DNA from: Pseudofrankia nepalensis
GTDB taxonomy: Bacteria > Actinomycetota > Actinomycetes > Frankiales > Frankiaceae
Length of the DNA: 64,000 nt
Assembly: GCF_016786305.1 (NCBI RefSeq)
Contig: NZ_JADWYV010000010.1
Reading direction: 5' to 3' (one strand)
The notes under the pieces are model-generated. The model saw only the letters and a list, made by a program, of their open reading frames with translations, was not told the DNA's origin and did no database searches. Numbering within the stretch: the first letter of the stretch is position 1; each line of letters begins with the position of its first letter. The position numbers were made by a program, and so were the translations under genes. Positions 34,899 through 44,051 of this stretch are shown here, piece by piece.

Positions 34899-35204
34899 GT
34901 GACCGGTGAGCGGGGCGGCCCCGACGAGCGGCTGGTCATGACCTGTGGGGCGTTTGACCATGATCCCAGAAGTCATGGTGCCGAATACCTTCTCGTCTGG
35001 CACCACAGCCCAGGGACCGATCCCAGGACCGGCCAGCCACCAGCGATTTTCCGTCGCCCCACGTGGCCGGCCAACGCCGGACCTCGGAACCAATGGGAGC
35101 TGCCGGTCGCGATAGGGCCCGCACTCCCATCAGTTCCCGACGGCCCGATCCGCCGCCGCGAGACGCTGGGCAGCGTGATCAGCGAGTACTGCCGCGCGGT
35201 CTGA
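34899..35204 (+). CDS. small ORF, possibly ending in a transposase tail
   Basis: 101 codons from a GTG at 34899 with a strong GGAGGG six bases upstream. The end, RRRETLGSVISEYCRAV, resembles the G-x-I-x-E-Y-x-x-A-A terminus of IS481/IS3-type transposases in actinomycetes. The rest is Pro-rich and unrecognised. Either a small real gene or a fusion of a start signal with an insertion-sequence remnant. Confidence 0.35.
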   Translation: MTGERGGPDERLVMTCGAFDHDPRSHGAEYLLVWHHSPGTDPRTGQPPAIFRRPTWPANAGPRNQWELPVAIGPALPSVPDGPIRRRETLGSVISEYCRAV

Positions 35205-35338
35205 CCGAGCAGCGAAACCGCAGGTCAAGGCCCCGGGTAGAGCTCTGGCACGCCACACGACTTCTCGCACCCCATAGCAGGTAGCTATCATGCGGGCATG
35301 GCGATCTTCCCCATGATGGGCGATTCTTTCCGGGTCGC

Positions 35339-36952
35339 ATGACGGCCGAGCAGTGCCGGCTTTCGGCCGCGGCCGATACTCGAGGCCTCACCTACTTCGC
35401 GCATGCGCTGGCTCTTGCCGCGCTCCACGGGCCTGGGCCCTGGCCTGACGGCGGCGAGCCGCTTCCTGACGAGCTTCGGGGTAGCGGGCGACAGCTGATG
35501 TCGGACGCGGTATCCGACGGTATCCGTACGTTCCACGTCGCCGACGAGACCGCCGACCCCGACGCCGTTCTCCTCGCCCACCAGGTCGAGGCGCTGGCCA
35601 GCAAGCCAGCCGATCCCGAGGCCATGCTCGCGGGGCTCGAACGCCTGCACGACGACGCCGCGGCCCGCGATCCGCTCGGGATCGCCGACGAACTGGTCCG
35701 TGTACTGGTGGCGGGCGACGTGCCCGCTGACCGGGTCCGCGCGGTCGGGCGGTGGCTCGCCGAGAACGGTTCGAACCGCGGAGCGGTGGCGCTCGGGCTC
35801 GTTCTGCTGGGCCATGCTGGGGACGAGCGTGACCGTGACCTGATCGTCCTGCTGGGCGCCCTCGACACGCTGACCCTGTATGCCGCGGTAGCACTGGCAC
35901 GCAGCCAGCCAGACCGCGAACAGGCGCTGTTCCTGCTGGCCCAGCGCGTCGACGGCTGGGGCCGAATCCACGTGGTCCACCGGCTCGCCGACACGACCGA
36001 TCCCCAGATCAAGGACTGGCTGCTGCGCGGCGGCTACCGCAACACGGTTCTCGACGACTATCTCGCCCTGCTCGCGGCGACCACCGGTGACCTGCGCGGC
36101 GCGCTGAGCACCGAGCCCGTCGACGAGCCGCTACTCGACAGCGCTGGCGGCATCCTGGCAACCCTGGCCGACCTCGAGGGGCCTGCCGGGAACATGACGG
36201 ACTATCCGGACGCTCCGGAGGTGATCGACCGGTATCTCACCCTGGTTTCCACCCGGCCGCCGACGGTCGCCCGGGTGACCGTGGCCCTGCGCCTCGCCGA
36301 GCTCCTCGCCTCCGGCATCGCCGCGTGGACGGACCTGCTCACATGGACCTGGACCGACGCCGACCGCGACCGGCTCTGGCGCCGCTGCCGCTACCTCGCC
36401 GAGCAGCCGGACTGGAAAGGGACCGTCGAGCGGGCACTGGACGACGCCGACCTCGGCCGGTTCTCCGCCGCGCTCTGGCCCGCGATCGAACTCGGCATCC
36501 CCGTCCGCCGGCGAATCCACACCCGGCTGCGGACCGCGCCGAACGACGGCTATCTGTGGATGATGCTGCTCGACTACGACAGCGCCGATCCCACCCTCGG
36601 CATCGACCACGACCTGGCCCTCGCGGCCGAACTGCTGCCACTCGACGATCTCGTGGGGACGCCGACGCTCGAGCTCGGCTTCGGCCTGGGAGAGCCACTC
36701 CACACCCTCGACATTGTCGTCAGCCGGCTCGACGAACACCCCGGCAAAGGCTGGCCGCTCATCCGCGTCGCCCTCGCCGCCCCGACCATCCGCTGCCGCA
36801 ACATGGCCCTGAAAGCACTGGAAACCTGGCCTCCCGACCTCGTGACCAGCACGATCGTCGAAGCCGTCACCGCCGCCCGCCACCGCGAACCCGACGACAA
36901 GGTACAGGCCCACATGGTGCGCCTGCTCACCTCCTGGACGGCCTCGACCTGA
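35339..36952 (+). CDS. large helical-repeat hypothetical protein
   Basis: 537 residues, soluble, rich in Leu/Ala/Asp/Arg and almost wholly helical. Repeated helix pairs such as AVALARSQPDREQALFLLAQ, DPQIKDWLLRGGYRNTVLDD and AAPTIRCRNMALKALETWPP look like HEAT/ARM-type solenoid turns, which suggests a scaffold or binding protein. No catalytic motif or membrane segment seen. The ATG at 35339 lacks an obvious ribosome-binding site but is the first in-frame start after a stop. Same strand as the NLR-like cluster; whether it belongs to it is unknown. Confidence 0.72.
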   Translation: MTAEQCRLSAAADTRGLTYFAHALALAALHGPGPWPDGGEPLPDELRGSGRQLMSDAVSDGIRTFHVADETADPDAVLLAHQVEALASKPADPEAMLAGLERLHDDAAARDPLGIADELVRVLVAGDVPADRVRAVGRWLAENGSNRGAVALGLVLLGHAGDERDRDLIVLLGALDTLTLYAAVALARSQPDREQALFLLAQRVDGWGRIHVVHRLADTTDPQIKDWLLRGGYRNTVLDDYLALLAATTGDLRGALSTEPVDEPLLDSAGGILATLADLEGPAGNMTDYPDAPEVIDRYLTLVSTRPPTVARVTVALRLAELLASGIAAWTDLLTWTWTDADRDRLWRRCRYLAEQPDWKGTVERALDDADLGRFSAALWPAIELGIPVRRRIHTRLRTAPNDGYLWMMLLDYDSADPTLGIDHDLALAAELLPLDDLVGTPTLELGFGLGEPLHTLDIVVSRLDEHPGKGWPLIRVALAAPTIRCRNMALKALETWPPDLVTSTIVEAVTAARHREPDDKVQAHMVRLLTSWTAST

Positions 36953-37202
36953 TCACGGCGATGAGCTGATCAACCCGGCGTTTCTACTGAACAGAGCTGT
37001 GGGAGCGCAACGAGACGGATGTCCGTTTTGACCAGCGAAAGCGAATGGTCAAGGCCCTGATAGCGCCGGTGGCCGACGCTATGGTTCCGGAACGCCGATT
37101 CGGCCGATGACCGATGCCCTGGACCAGCGGGCCCTCGTTCTCTGGCGTGCCGGAACTCGATCCGGCGCCTCGCCCCGCGGTTTCGCTTTGCCCGCGACGA
37201 CT

Positions 37203-37559
37203 TTAATAGTCAGGAGGACGTGATTCCGGCGGGGGCGCGTCTCGTAGCGCGGCGATCAGCCAGGGGATGTCTGACGGTGGGAACCGGACCGCGATGAAGC
37301 GGGAGATCGTGGCGGTCTCGCGTTCCCAGTGGGTGGGCTGGTCGGGCACCAGTGCGTCGAATCGGGCGAGAGCCTCCTCGGTGAAGGCGACATAGGCGAG
37401 TGGATCACCGAGGTCGGGCGGGAGACCTCCCTGGCAGGAGTACCGGGTGTCAACGCCAGCAGCCCACAGCGCAGCGATCAGCTCGGCAATGCCCTCGTCG
37501 ACCTGAATCGGCCGGCCAGCGTGCCACAGGGTGACCTGCGGATGGTCGGTGTCGGTCAC
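37203..37559 (-). CDS. small hypothetical protein with a TRYSCQG motif
   Basis: 118 residues from a GTG at 37559 with AAGGAG seven bases upstream. ELIAALWAAGVDTRYSCQGG is a pattern I associate with small actinobacterial and phage proteins in which a helix leads to a conserved T-x-x-SCQG turn; the rest contains AYVAFTEEALARFDALV and RFPPSDIPWLIAALRD. Function unknown. It stands alone, in a region with mobile-element scraps. Confidence 0.65.
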   Translation of the reverse strand: MTDTDHPQVTLWHAGRPIQVDEGIAELIAALWAAGVDTRYSCQGGLPPDLGDPLAYVAFTEEALARFDALVPDQPTHWERETATISRFIAVRFPPSDIPWLIAALRDAPPPESRPPDY

Positions 37560-37614
37560 ACCCGTCTCCTTGCTTGGGGGTGCTAGAACTGGGCCACTGG
37601 CCTGACCTGGTGTT

Positions 37615-37700
37615 TTATGCGGCTGGCTCGTAGTCGTTGATCAGGCCGTCGGGGATCGGTCCGCGTTTGCTCCGTTCTGTCGCGGTGTCGGCCGACTTGC
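37615..37700 (-). pseudogene. transposase C-terminal scrap
   Basis: The last ~20 codons of a minus-strand frame read RSKRGPIPDGLINDYEPAA, very like the common GLI-x-E/D-Y-x-x-A-A terminus of integrase-core transposases (IS481/IS3 type). No catalytic DDE region is found nearby and no terminal inverted repeats were identified. A decayed insertion-sequence end. Confidence 0.4.
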
Positions 37701-37911
37701 TGACCGCTGGCCGGATCCTCGAGGCCGAGCTGCCCCGGCGAATCGAGAGTCTCTGGACTCGCGGGGCAGCCCAGAAGGCCGCGGCGAGGCTGTCGCAGAG
37801 GTCGACGGTGGGGCGCGCTCCGACGATCGGGAGGCAGCGGACCTGATCGGGCGGCCAATAGTCCGCACGAATGCACCGCTGTCCGCTGTCCGCTGGCTTG
37901 GCTGGCACTGT

Positions 37912-37993
37912 GCCCGAACACCCCTCGCCCCAACCGGGCACCCGGCTCGTAGCCCGGCAGCGCCGCCATGATCCGTTCCCTTTCCTCGATCAT
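37912..37993 (-). pseudogene. N-terminal scrap of a Ser/Thr protein kinase
   Basis: About 27 codons read ERERIMAALPGYEPGARLGR then GVFG, a perfect kinase start: the ALPGY lead-in, as in the full kinase at 17489-19741, and the glycine loop G-x-G-x-F-G. The frame then loses all kinase character (HSASQASG...). It is a truncated kinase head next to the transposase tail. Confidence 0.5.
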
Positions 37994-38564
37994 GAGGCGG
38001 TCGTGGTCCCGTGCCGACGACGGCCAGCATGCGCCATCCCGAATCCCCCCAAACGGGCCGCCACGCGATGCGCATGATCGTAGTACTAGCCCTGTCTTCC
38101 GCGCACGCTCCCGTGACCTTGCGACGATTCACCGCATGCTCAAGTCGGCCAACACGCTGACCTGCGGCGATGCCCACATACGCGGAAACGGACCTGGCGG
38201 CGCGCGACACGGCGAGAACCGCCCCGCCGATCGTTTACCCGGGGCAGGGGCATACAGCGGACATCGCACAACACCGTCGTCGCCCGGCCGAACCACGAGA
38301 TAGCCGCAGGCCACCCGCGGGCGCAGGCTGACCGCCGCGCACGCACAATAATCCGAAGCCTCTGATTCTCACTGAGAAGTGGAAATGTGCGCATTCCGCC
38401 GCTTCGGCGGCGCAGGTGTGGGCGGGTGCGGCGGAGGTAAGACTTCTCGTGCGCCCAGGGGCGGTGCGCCGGTCCGCGGCGCCAGGGACGGTGCGCGAGG
38501 CTGCTCGACCTGGCTTGATTGGCTTTGCGCGGGAATGGGGCGCTCTGCCAGGGAGGATGATCTC
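37994..38564. other. gene-free stretch before the malic enzyme gene
   Basis: About 570 bases with no supported gene. The malic enzyme frame is open here from 38379 but is low-complexity until the ATG at 38565. GGGAGG at 38551-38556 is the ribosome-binding site. No clear promoter consensus or hairpin identified. Confidence 0.4.
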
Positions 38565-40271
38565 ATGGTTGTGGCGGGGGCGCGGCGAGGGTTCTGGTCC
38601 GGCGATGGAGGTCTTGTCACCACCGCCCGCGGGGCGGAGGTGCTCGACACGCCGCTACTGAACAAGGGGATGGCGTTCAGTCCTGGAGAGCGCAGAGCGC
38701 TCGGGTTGGAAGGGTTGCTGCCATCAGCCGTGCTGAGCCTGGACGAGCAGCTGGCCCGCGCGTACGAGCAGTACCACGAGCAGCCAACGGACCTGCTCAA
38801 GAACGTTTTCCTCGCCATGTTGCAGGACAACGACGAGGTGCTGTTCTACCGGCTGCTCGGTGAGCATCTGCGGGAGATGCTGCCGGTCGTGTACGACCCG
38901 ACAGTGGGGGAGGCGATCCGCCGGTACAGCCACGAATATCGGCGTCCGCGCGGCGTCTACCTGTCGATCGACCGGCCGGATCGGGTGGCGGCCTCGCTCG
39001 CCGACCTGGGGCTTGGCGCCGCTGACGTGGATCTGATCGTCGCGTCCGACGCCGAGGAGATTCTCGGGATCGGCGACTGGGGTGTCGGCGGCATCGATAT
39101 CGCCGTGGGCAAGCTCGCCGTCTACACGGCCGCCGCCGGCATCGACCCGGGCCGGGCGATACCCGTGGGACTGGACGTGGGCACCGACAACGAAGACCTG
39201 CTGTCCGACCCGGCCTATGTCGGTAACCGGCATCGACGGGTCCGCGGGCCACGCTACGACGAGTTCATCGAGGCATACGTCAACGCCGCCAGCACACTCT
39301 TCCCGAACGCGATGTTGCACTGGGAGGACTTCGGCCCGAGCAACGGCCGGCGGATCCTGGAGAAGTACCGGAACCGGGTGTGCACGTTCAACGACGACAT
39401 GCAGGGCACCGGCGCCATCACGCTCGGCGCGGTCCTGGGCGGGCTACGCGTTGCCGGGACCCGGCCGCGAGACCAGCGGATCGTCGTCTTCGGCGCCGGC
39501 ACCGCCGGAGTGGGGATCGCCGACCAGCTCCGCGACGCGATCGTCCGGGACGGCGCGGAGCGGGACGCCGCCACCCGCCAGGTCTGGTGCATCGACCAGC
39601 AAGGGCTGCTCACGGACGACATGACCGATCTGCGCGACTTCCAGGTCCCCTATGCCCGGCCAGCGCGCGAGGTCACCGGCTGGCGACGGGAGGGCCGGAT
39701 CGGCCTGGCCGAGGTCGTCGCCCAGGTCCACCCGACCATTCTGATCGGCACCTCCACCGTCCACGGCGCCTTCACCGAGGAGATCGTCAGGGAGATGGCA
39801 AGGCACGTCGACCGGCCGATCATCCTCCCGCTGTCCAACCCGACCGAACGCATCGAGGCAATGCCGAGCCAGCTGATCCCGTGGACAGCCGGCCGGGGAC
39901 TGATCTGCACCGGGATACCGGTTCCGGCGGTGACCTACGACGGCGTCACGTACAGCATCGGCCAGGCCAACAACGCCCTGCTCTACCCCGGGCTCGGTCT
40001 CGGCGCCACGGTCGCCCGCGCGAAGACGATCAGCGACGGGATGCTCGCCGCGGCCGCCGACGCCGTCGCCAGCCTGGCGGACGTGCGCGCACCGGGCGCC
40101 TCCCTGCTGCCCGAGGTGGACACCCTGCGCTCGGTGTCCGCCACGGTCGCGGTCGCGGTCGCGGACCGCGCCGCCGCAGAGGGCCTCGCCCGGGCCACCC
40201 TGACGGACACGGCACGCCAGGTCCAGGACGCGATGTGGCAGCCCGAGTACCGCCCGATCAGCGCCGCGTGA
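38565..40271 (+). CDS. NAD-dependent malic enzyme
   Basis: 568 residues from the ATG at 38565 (GGGAGG eight bases upstream), close to the usual length of the large malic enzyme family. It oxidatively decarboxylates malate to pyruvate in the cytoplasm. Catalytic Tyr110 (LPVVYDPTVGEAI), Lys183 (VGKLAVYTAAAGI), metal ligands in WEDFG (253-257) and FNDDMQGTGA, and nucleotide motif VFGAGTAGVGIAD (308-320) are all present, as is PLSNPTERIEA. The N-terminal RGAEVLDTPLLNKGMAFSPG segment is also typical. A single gene with no visible operon partner. Confidence 0.93.
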   Translation: MVVAGARRGFWSGDGGLVTTARGAEVLDTPLLNKGMAFSPGERRALGLEGLLPSAVLSLDEQLARAYEQYHEQPTDLLKNVFLAMLQDNDEVLFYRLLGEHLREMLPVVYDPTVGEAIRRYSHEYRRPRGVYLSIDRPDRVAASLADLGLGAADVDLIVASDAEEILGIGDWGVGGIDIAVGKLAVYTAAAGIDPGRAIPVGLDVGTDNEDLLSDPAYVGNRHRRVRGPRYDEFIEAYVNAASTLFPNAMLHWEDFGPSNGRRILEKYRNRVCTFNDDMQGTGAITLGAVLGGLRVAGTRPRDQRIVVFGAGTAGVGIADQLRDAIVRDGAERDAATRQVWCIDQQGLLTDDMTDLRDFQVPYARPAREVTGWRREGRIGLAEVVAQVHPTILIGTSTVHGAFTEEIVREMARHVDRPIILPLSNPTERIEAMPSQLIPWTAGRGLICTGIPVPAVTYDGVTYSIGQANNALLYPGLGLGATVARAKTISDGMLAAAADAVASLADVRAPGASLLPEVDTLRSVSATVAVAVADRAAAEGLARATLTDTARQVQDAMWQPEYRPISAA

Positions 40272-40427
40272 CGACCTGACCCACAATCCCGGCCGTGAGG
40301 ATCGCGTGGGCTTGGGCGCGAAGGGCGTCGGCCCAGGTGGTGGCGGCCCGTCACACCACGGTCGTACTACCTCGATGGCGGGCATGATCTGTTGCCTCCG
40401 GTCCACGGCGATCTTCGACCACGGCGT

Positions 40428-41483
40428 TCAGAGCGCCGCTCGCAGTGCTTCTACGGTCTCCAAGTCCGCGCAGGCCTGTGTCGCCCGCGCCGTCCCAAGC
40501 ATCCCGACCTCGATGGGCTGCCACTTGCTACCCATCGCCACCGCGGTGGTTGCCGCGACCCAGGAGTAGATCACCGATCGTCGATAGCGGTCCCACAAGA
40601 CGTCGAAGGCAGGAGCGGTTGCCCCGGATTCGACGAGGACGCGGTGGTAGTTGCGCAGCCACGCCTCTTCGTTGTCCTGACGCTGCTCGGGAGTGCACGA
40701 GTTGCCGAGGTAGATGGCGACGTCACGGACGCCGGGGGACTGGCTGCTCACTGCCCAGTCGTACAGGCCTACCCTCTGACCGTCGACGAAGCGGTTGCCG
40801 AGATGGGTATCGCCGTGGATCAGCGTTCGCTCGCCGTCATCGAGTATCGCGGAGATGCGCTCGTGGTTGTCGATGAAGACCTCGCACAGCGCGTCGAATA
40901 CCGGTGGGAAATCGTCCGAGTACTGTTCGCGCGCGCTCGCCACGAGCTGGGCACCGAACGGCCCGCGCATCGCCGTCGGCACCCAGGAGAGCTCGTCGTC
41001 GAAGCGGGGGTCCTCCCAGAAGTGGGCGTGGAGCCGGGCCAAAGATTCGATGAGCTGGCCAGCGAGTTCGTCGGGATGTGGTTCGAGCCGGGTACGGAAG
41101 GTGCATCCGCTGGCCGCGAGATCTTCCAGCACCATCACGTACTGGCTGGAGTCGTCCCCGACGGCGGCATAGTAGGCATGAGGGATGCGCAGTGGTGCCT
41201 CGCGGCCGAGACTTGCGTAAAAGCGCGCCTCGCGGCGGCCCATCTCGGTGGCGGCGACGAGCCTGCGTTGGGCTTCGTCGAACGGTGCCAGCTTGACGAA
41301 GACCGAGGCCGGGCCGTCCGAGCCCGCCTCGTAGGTCAGGCCTAGTCGCAACCGGCCTGTGGTGCCGGAGTCCTCTCGAAGCACCTCGAGGCGGGAGACG
41401 CGGCTGTCGGGCAGCGACGACGACAGGGCCCCGGTCAACCACTCGGCCGTGATCTCGTCGGGGCGGCTAGGAATCTCGATCAT
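40428..41483 (-). CDS. aminoglycoside-phosphotransferase-fold kinase
   Basis: 351 residues. The catalytic loop LIHGDTHLGNRFV and metal-binding GLYDWAVSSQSPGVRDVAIY are clear, and the N-lobe has VFVKLAPF with the ATP-binding Lys. Members that occur in lipid-degradation loci are thought to phosphorylate small alcohols or act on CoA-pathway intermediates rather than antibiotics. It is followed upstream (5') by a scrap of an acyl-CoA synthetase tail and the SDR gene on the same strand. Substrate unknown. Confidence 0.88.
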   Translation of the reverse strand: MIEIPSRPDEITAEWLTGALSSSLPDSRVSRLEVLREDSGTTGRLRLGLTYEAGSDGPASVFVKLAPFDEAQRRLVAATEMGRREARFYASLGREAPLRIPHAYYAAVGDDSSQYVMVLEDLAASGCTFRTRLEPHPDELAGQLIESLARLHAHFWEDPRFDDELSWVPTAMRGPFGAQLVASAREQYSDDFPPVFDALCEVFIDNHERISAILDDGERTLIHGDTHLGNRFVDGQRVGLYDWAVSSQSPGVRDVAIYLGNSCTPEQRQDNEEAWLRNYHRVLVESGATAPAFDVLWDRYRRSVIYSWVAATTAVAMGSKWQPIEVGMLGTARATQACADLETVEALRAAL

Positions 41484-41523
41484 GGTTCCTCCAGCTCTCC
41501 GACGCGGGCCATGGCGCGCAGCT

Positions 41524-41579
41524 TGAAATTTCTGGGCCTTCCCGGAGGGAGTGCGCGCAAGGGCGTTCAGCTCGTCGAG
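41524..41579 (-). pseudogene. tail of an acyl-CoA synthetase (ANL family)
   Basis: About 18 codons read LDELNALARTPSGKAQKFQ, the A10 motif with the catalytic lysine of ANL adenylate-forming enzymes (usually LPRTPSGK-QK). A stop lies four codons upstream in this frame and no other ANL motif was found nearby. An isolated gene end directly before the phosphotransferase start. Confidence 0.5.
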
Positions 41580-41735
41580 GTGTTCGGGCTACTTCTGCCT
41601 GGCGAGCCCGCGAGCAGCAAGACGCCCCCCTGGACGTGGGCGAGGGCCGGGGCGGTCTGCGCCCAGCGGGCGCGCACGCCGGGAAGCAGCGCGACGACGG
41701 TGTCGTCACAGACAGCCCCCTCGCTGGCGCCGCGG

Positions 41736-42521
41736 TCATCCGAGCATCACGCCGCCGGCGTCCACGATGATCGACTGGCCGGTGATGGTGCGGCTCTCGT
41801 CGCTGGCGAGGAACAGCGCGGCGTTGGCGAGGTCGTCGGTCGTGGAGATGTCACGCAGCGCGGTCCCGGACAGCAGTGACGCGCGGTGCTTCTCATAGCC
41901 GATGCCCTGTTCGGAGGCGGTGCGCCGGACCCAGTTCTGCCAGAGGTCGGTGTCGATGCTGCCGGGGACGAGGCAGTTACAGCGGATTCCGAACTGACCG
42001 ACTTCGTTGGCGACTGACTGAGTGAAGGCTCGCAGCGCCGCCTTCGCGGTCACGTAGTGGGTCTTGCGGGGCATCCCCCGGAAGCTGGCTGTCGAGGAGA
42101 AGTTCAGGATGACGCCAGTTCGACGTTCCAGCATCGACTGGTTGAGGACCTCGCGGGTGCACAGCATCGCCGCGGTGACGTCGATGCCGATAGTGCGGTC
42201 CCAGTTGTCCAGGGTCTGTTCCCAGATCCAGGTGTCCTTGCCGGGGGCGGCGGCGTTGTTGCACATGATGTCGACCTGCCCGAACTCGCCCACGGCGCGG
42301 GCCACCATCGCGGCCACCTGGTCCTCGTCGGTCACGTCCGCGCGCATCGCGACCGCGTTCGGGCCGCAGGCCGCCGCGGCCTCGCGCACCAGGTCCTCTC
42401 GGCGGGCGGCGAGCAGGACCTTCGCTCCCTGCTGGGCGAAGAGTTTCGCCATGACCGGTCCAAGGCCGGTGCTGGCACCGGTGATGATCGCGACTTTGCC
42501 GGCCAGGCGTCCCGCGGTCAT
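41736..42521 (-). CDS. SDR family oxidoreductase (classical)
   Basis: 261 residues. TGASTGLG (14-21), NNAA (88-91, in place of NNAG), catalytic Ser142/143, Tyr156 and Lys160 (YVTAK), and a C-terminal FLASDESRTITGQSIIVDAG typical of FabG-like SDRs. Its start overlaps the stop of the SnoaL-like gene (ATGA), so the two are co-translated. A broken copy of the C-terminal half occurs at 48860-49148. Probably oxidises a hydroxy intermediate in a lipid or steroid route. Confidence 0.9.
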   Translation of the reverse strand: MTAGRLAGKVAIITGASTGLGPVMAKLFAQQGAKVLLAARREDLVREAAAACGPNAVAMRADVTDEDQVAAMVARAVGEFGQVDIMCNNAAAPGKDTWIWEQTLDNWDRTIGIDVTAAMLCTREVLNQSMLERRTGVILNFSSTASFRGMPRKTHYVTAKAALRAFTQSVANEVGQFGIRCNCLVPGSIDTDLWQNWVRRTASEQGIGYEKHRASLLSGTALRDISTTDDLANAALFLASDESRTITGQSIIVDAGGVMLG

Positions 42522-43021
42522 CGGCTGACCGCCGTGGACAGTTCCTGCATGGTGGCGCGCAGCAGGCTCCGGCCGGCTCCGGTGTCGTCCAGCAGCCGAT
42601 TTGTCCGGCGCCGTACCGCCCAGGCGCCGTCGTCGAGAATCAGCTCCCAGCGGGCGGCGCTGACCCGCCACAGGTAGTACCGCCCGTCCGCGCGATCGCG
42701 GCGCATGATCAGTGAGTAGGTGATGGCGGTGGCCGTGTCGCCGTCGATGTTGATCAGTGGTGGTCCCGCGATGTGGGCGGCGCCGGTCTGGATGAGGTTC
42801 TGGTGTCCGTCGGTGCGCAGCATGGCGGCGCGGCTGTCGTGTGGTGTGCCGTTTGCGTCCCAGTCGTAGACGCCGTCGTGCGTCCAGGTTGATGCGGCGA
42901 GGTCGGCCAGGCCCGCGTCGGCCGCTGGGCCGTAGGACAGGATCAGCCGTCTGATCGCTGCCTCGTCCTCGACTCGGCGTAGCCGCGCCTCCCACCCGGC
43001 CAGCTCTCCGACAGCACCCAT
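42518..43021 (-). CDS. SnoaL-like / NTF2 family protein
   Basis: 167 residues from the ATG at 43021 (AGGAGG upstream). NTF2-like features: RVEDEAAIRRLILSYGPAAD, STWTHDGVYDWDANG, HIAGPPLINIDGDTATAITY and RWELILDDGAWAVRRRTNRL. It leads a two-gene operon with the SDR. A 312-base segment (42695-43006) is repeated exactly at 48088-48399 in a truncated second copy. Divergent from the barrel-protein gene across a region with two inverted repeats. Confidence 0.88.
   Translation of the reverse strand: MGAVGELAGWEARLRRVEDEAAIRRLILSYGPAADAGLADLAASTWTHDGVYDWDANGTPHDSRAAMLRTDGHQNLIQTGAAHIAGPPLINIDGDTATAITYSLIMRRDRADGRYYLWRVSAARWELILDDGAWAVRRRTNRLLDDTGAGRSLLRATMQELSTAVSR
42695..43006. repeat. 312-bp perfect direct repeat, copy 1
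   Basis: Identical, as far as I can compare base by base, to 48088-48399 in the same orientation, 5393 bp away. It encodes most of the SnoaL-like protein. Flanking sequence on both sides diverges abruptly. Confidence 0.9.
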
Positions 43022-43144
43022 GAGCACCTCCTGATCCCGCGCGGCGTCAGCTGCCACGCGTGCCGGCGTCTCCGTTCTCGCGGACCGCGGGCCGGCCCTC
43101 ACGCGCCGCGCGACGGAGCGCCCACGACCACGTGACGAGCCTCA

Positions 43145-43160
43145 ATATCGAGGTCGATAT
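43145..43160. promoter_or_regulatory. perfect palindrome in the divergent promoter region
   Basis: ATATCGA-GG-TCGATAT, with seven-base arms and a two-base spacer, lies between the SnoaL-like gene and the barrel-protein gene. It is AT-rich against the local background and a reasonable regulator-binding site. Not present in the second locus. Confidence 0.5.
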
Positions 43161-43221
43161 CAAGGCAGAGTCGCGGTCGTGGCCGTGAGCCACCCTCCCG
43201 ACCCGCGAGCGGAGCGTACCC

Positions 43222-43257
43222 GAGGATCGGACGTTCTTGCGAGAACGTCCGATCCTC
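43222..43257. promoter_or_regulatory. large perfect inverted repeat, candidate operator
   Basis: GAGGATCGGACGTTCT (43222-43237) and its exact complement (43242-43257) flank the four bases TGCG. It lies between two divergent genes, 62 bases before the barrel-protein ATG, where a terminator would make no sense. A related 16-bp-arm version occurs at 48608-48647 upstream of the degraded second copy, so the element travels with this gene pair. Confidence 0.65.
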
Positions 43258-43319
43258 CCTCATGATGCCCAGGCGCGGCGCGGGCCGCTCGAGCGACGCC
43301 GACGGGTCGGAGGACCTTG

Positions 43320-44051
43320 ATGATCAGAGTGAAGGCAGCGTTCTTCAGCGCGACAGGACCTGCGCCCGTCGGGGACGACGGCGGCTACCTGCGCTGGCAC
43401 CTGCTCGACCACATGCCCGAGCAGTACCAGCTCCCAGGACTCGTCCACGCCACACGATGGATCGCCGACGGCGACTGCCAGCAGGCGCGCATCGCCGGCG
43501 ACGGTCCCCTCGCCGACATCGGCAACGTCGTCAACTACCTCGTCGGGGACCCCGTCCAAAAGACCCACGACGACTTCATGGAACTCGGCCTGCGCCTCGC
43601 CGAGGCAGGACGCTTCCCCGAACGCCGCCCCTCGCTCCAACTGCGGCTGCTCGCCCTGCACCACTGGCATGCAGCCCCGCGCGCGCTGATCTCTGCCGAG
43701 GTCGTGCCCTTCCGGCCGCACCGAGGCGTGTTCCTGATCATCGAGGAGCCCGCCTCGGACGACGTCTCCAGTTGGCTTCAGTGGCTGCACGCCCAGCACT
43801 ACCCGGCACTCCTCCAGACGCCGGGGGTAGCCGGCGCCTGGCAATACGGCTCGACCGACTTCTGGCGGCTACACCCCGCCTGCCAGGGGCCGCCGCAGCA
43901 CATCACCGTCGTCTACCTCGACGATGACCCACTCACGACCGCCAAGCGACTCGCTCCGAGCATCGAGCAGCGGTGGGCCTCGCGGGACGTACGGCCGCTG
44001 TTCGCGGGTCCGCTGCGATCCATGATCCAGTGGGAGGCGTGGCCGAGCTGA
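43320..44051 (+). CDS. two-domain dimeric alpha/beta-barrel (EthD-like) protein
   Basis: 243 residues from the ATG at 43320 (CGGAGG six bases upstream). Two ferredoxin-like halves are visible: IRVKAAFFSATGPAP with GGYLRWHLLDHMPEQYQLPG, and VFLIIEEPASDDVSSWLQWL with HAQHYPALLQTPGVAGAW. The pattern of a strand followed by WHxxDH and LPG-V is that of EthD/dimeric barrel proteins found beside P450 and SDR catabolic genes. A truncated homologue starts at 48699 behind the same hairpin element. Probably a small accessory enzyme or ligand-binding protein. Confidence 0.72.
   Translation: MIRVKAAFFSATGPAPVGDDGGYLRWHLLDHMPEQYQLPGLVHATRWIADGDCQQARIAGDGPLADIGNVVNYLVGDPVQKTHDDFMELGLRLAEAGRFPERRPSLQLRLLALHHWHAAPRALISAEVVPFRPHRGVFLIIEEPASDDVSSWLQWLHAQHYPALLQTPGVAGAWQYGSTDFWRLHPACQGPPQHITVVYLDDDPLTTAKRLAPSIEQRWASRDVRPLFAGPLRSMIQWEAWPS

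Noticed and set aside
35290..35338. earlier ATG codons before the helical-repeat gene
   Set aside because: They are in other frames; only the ATG at 35339 opens the long frame.
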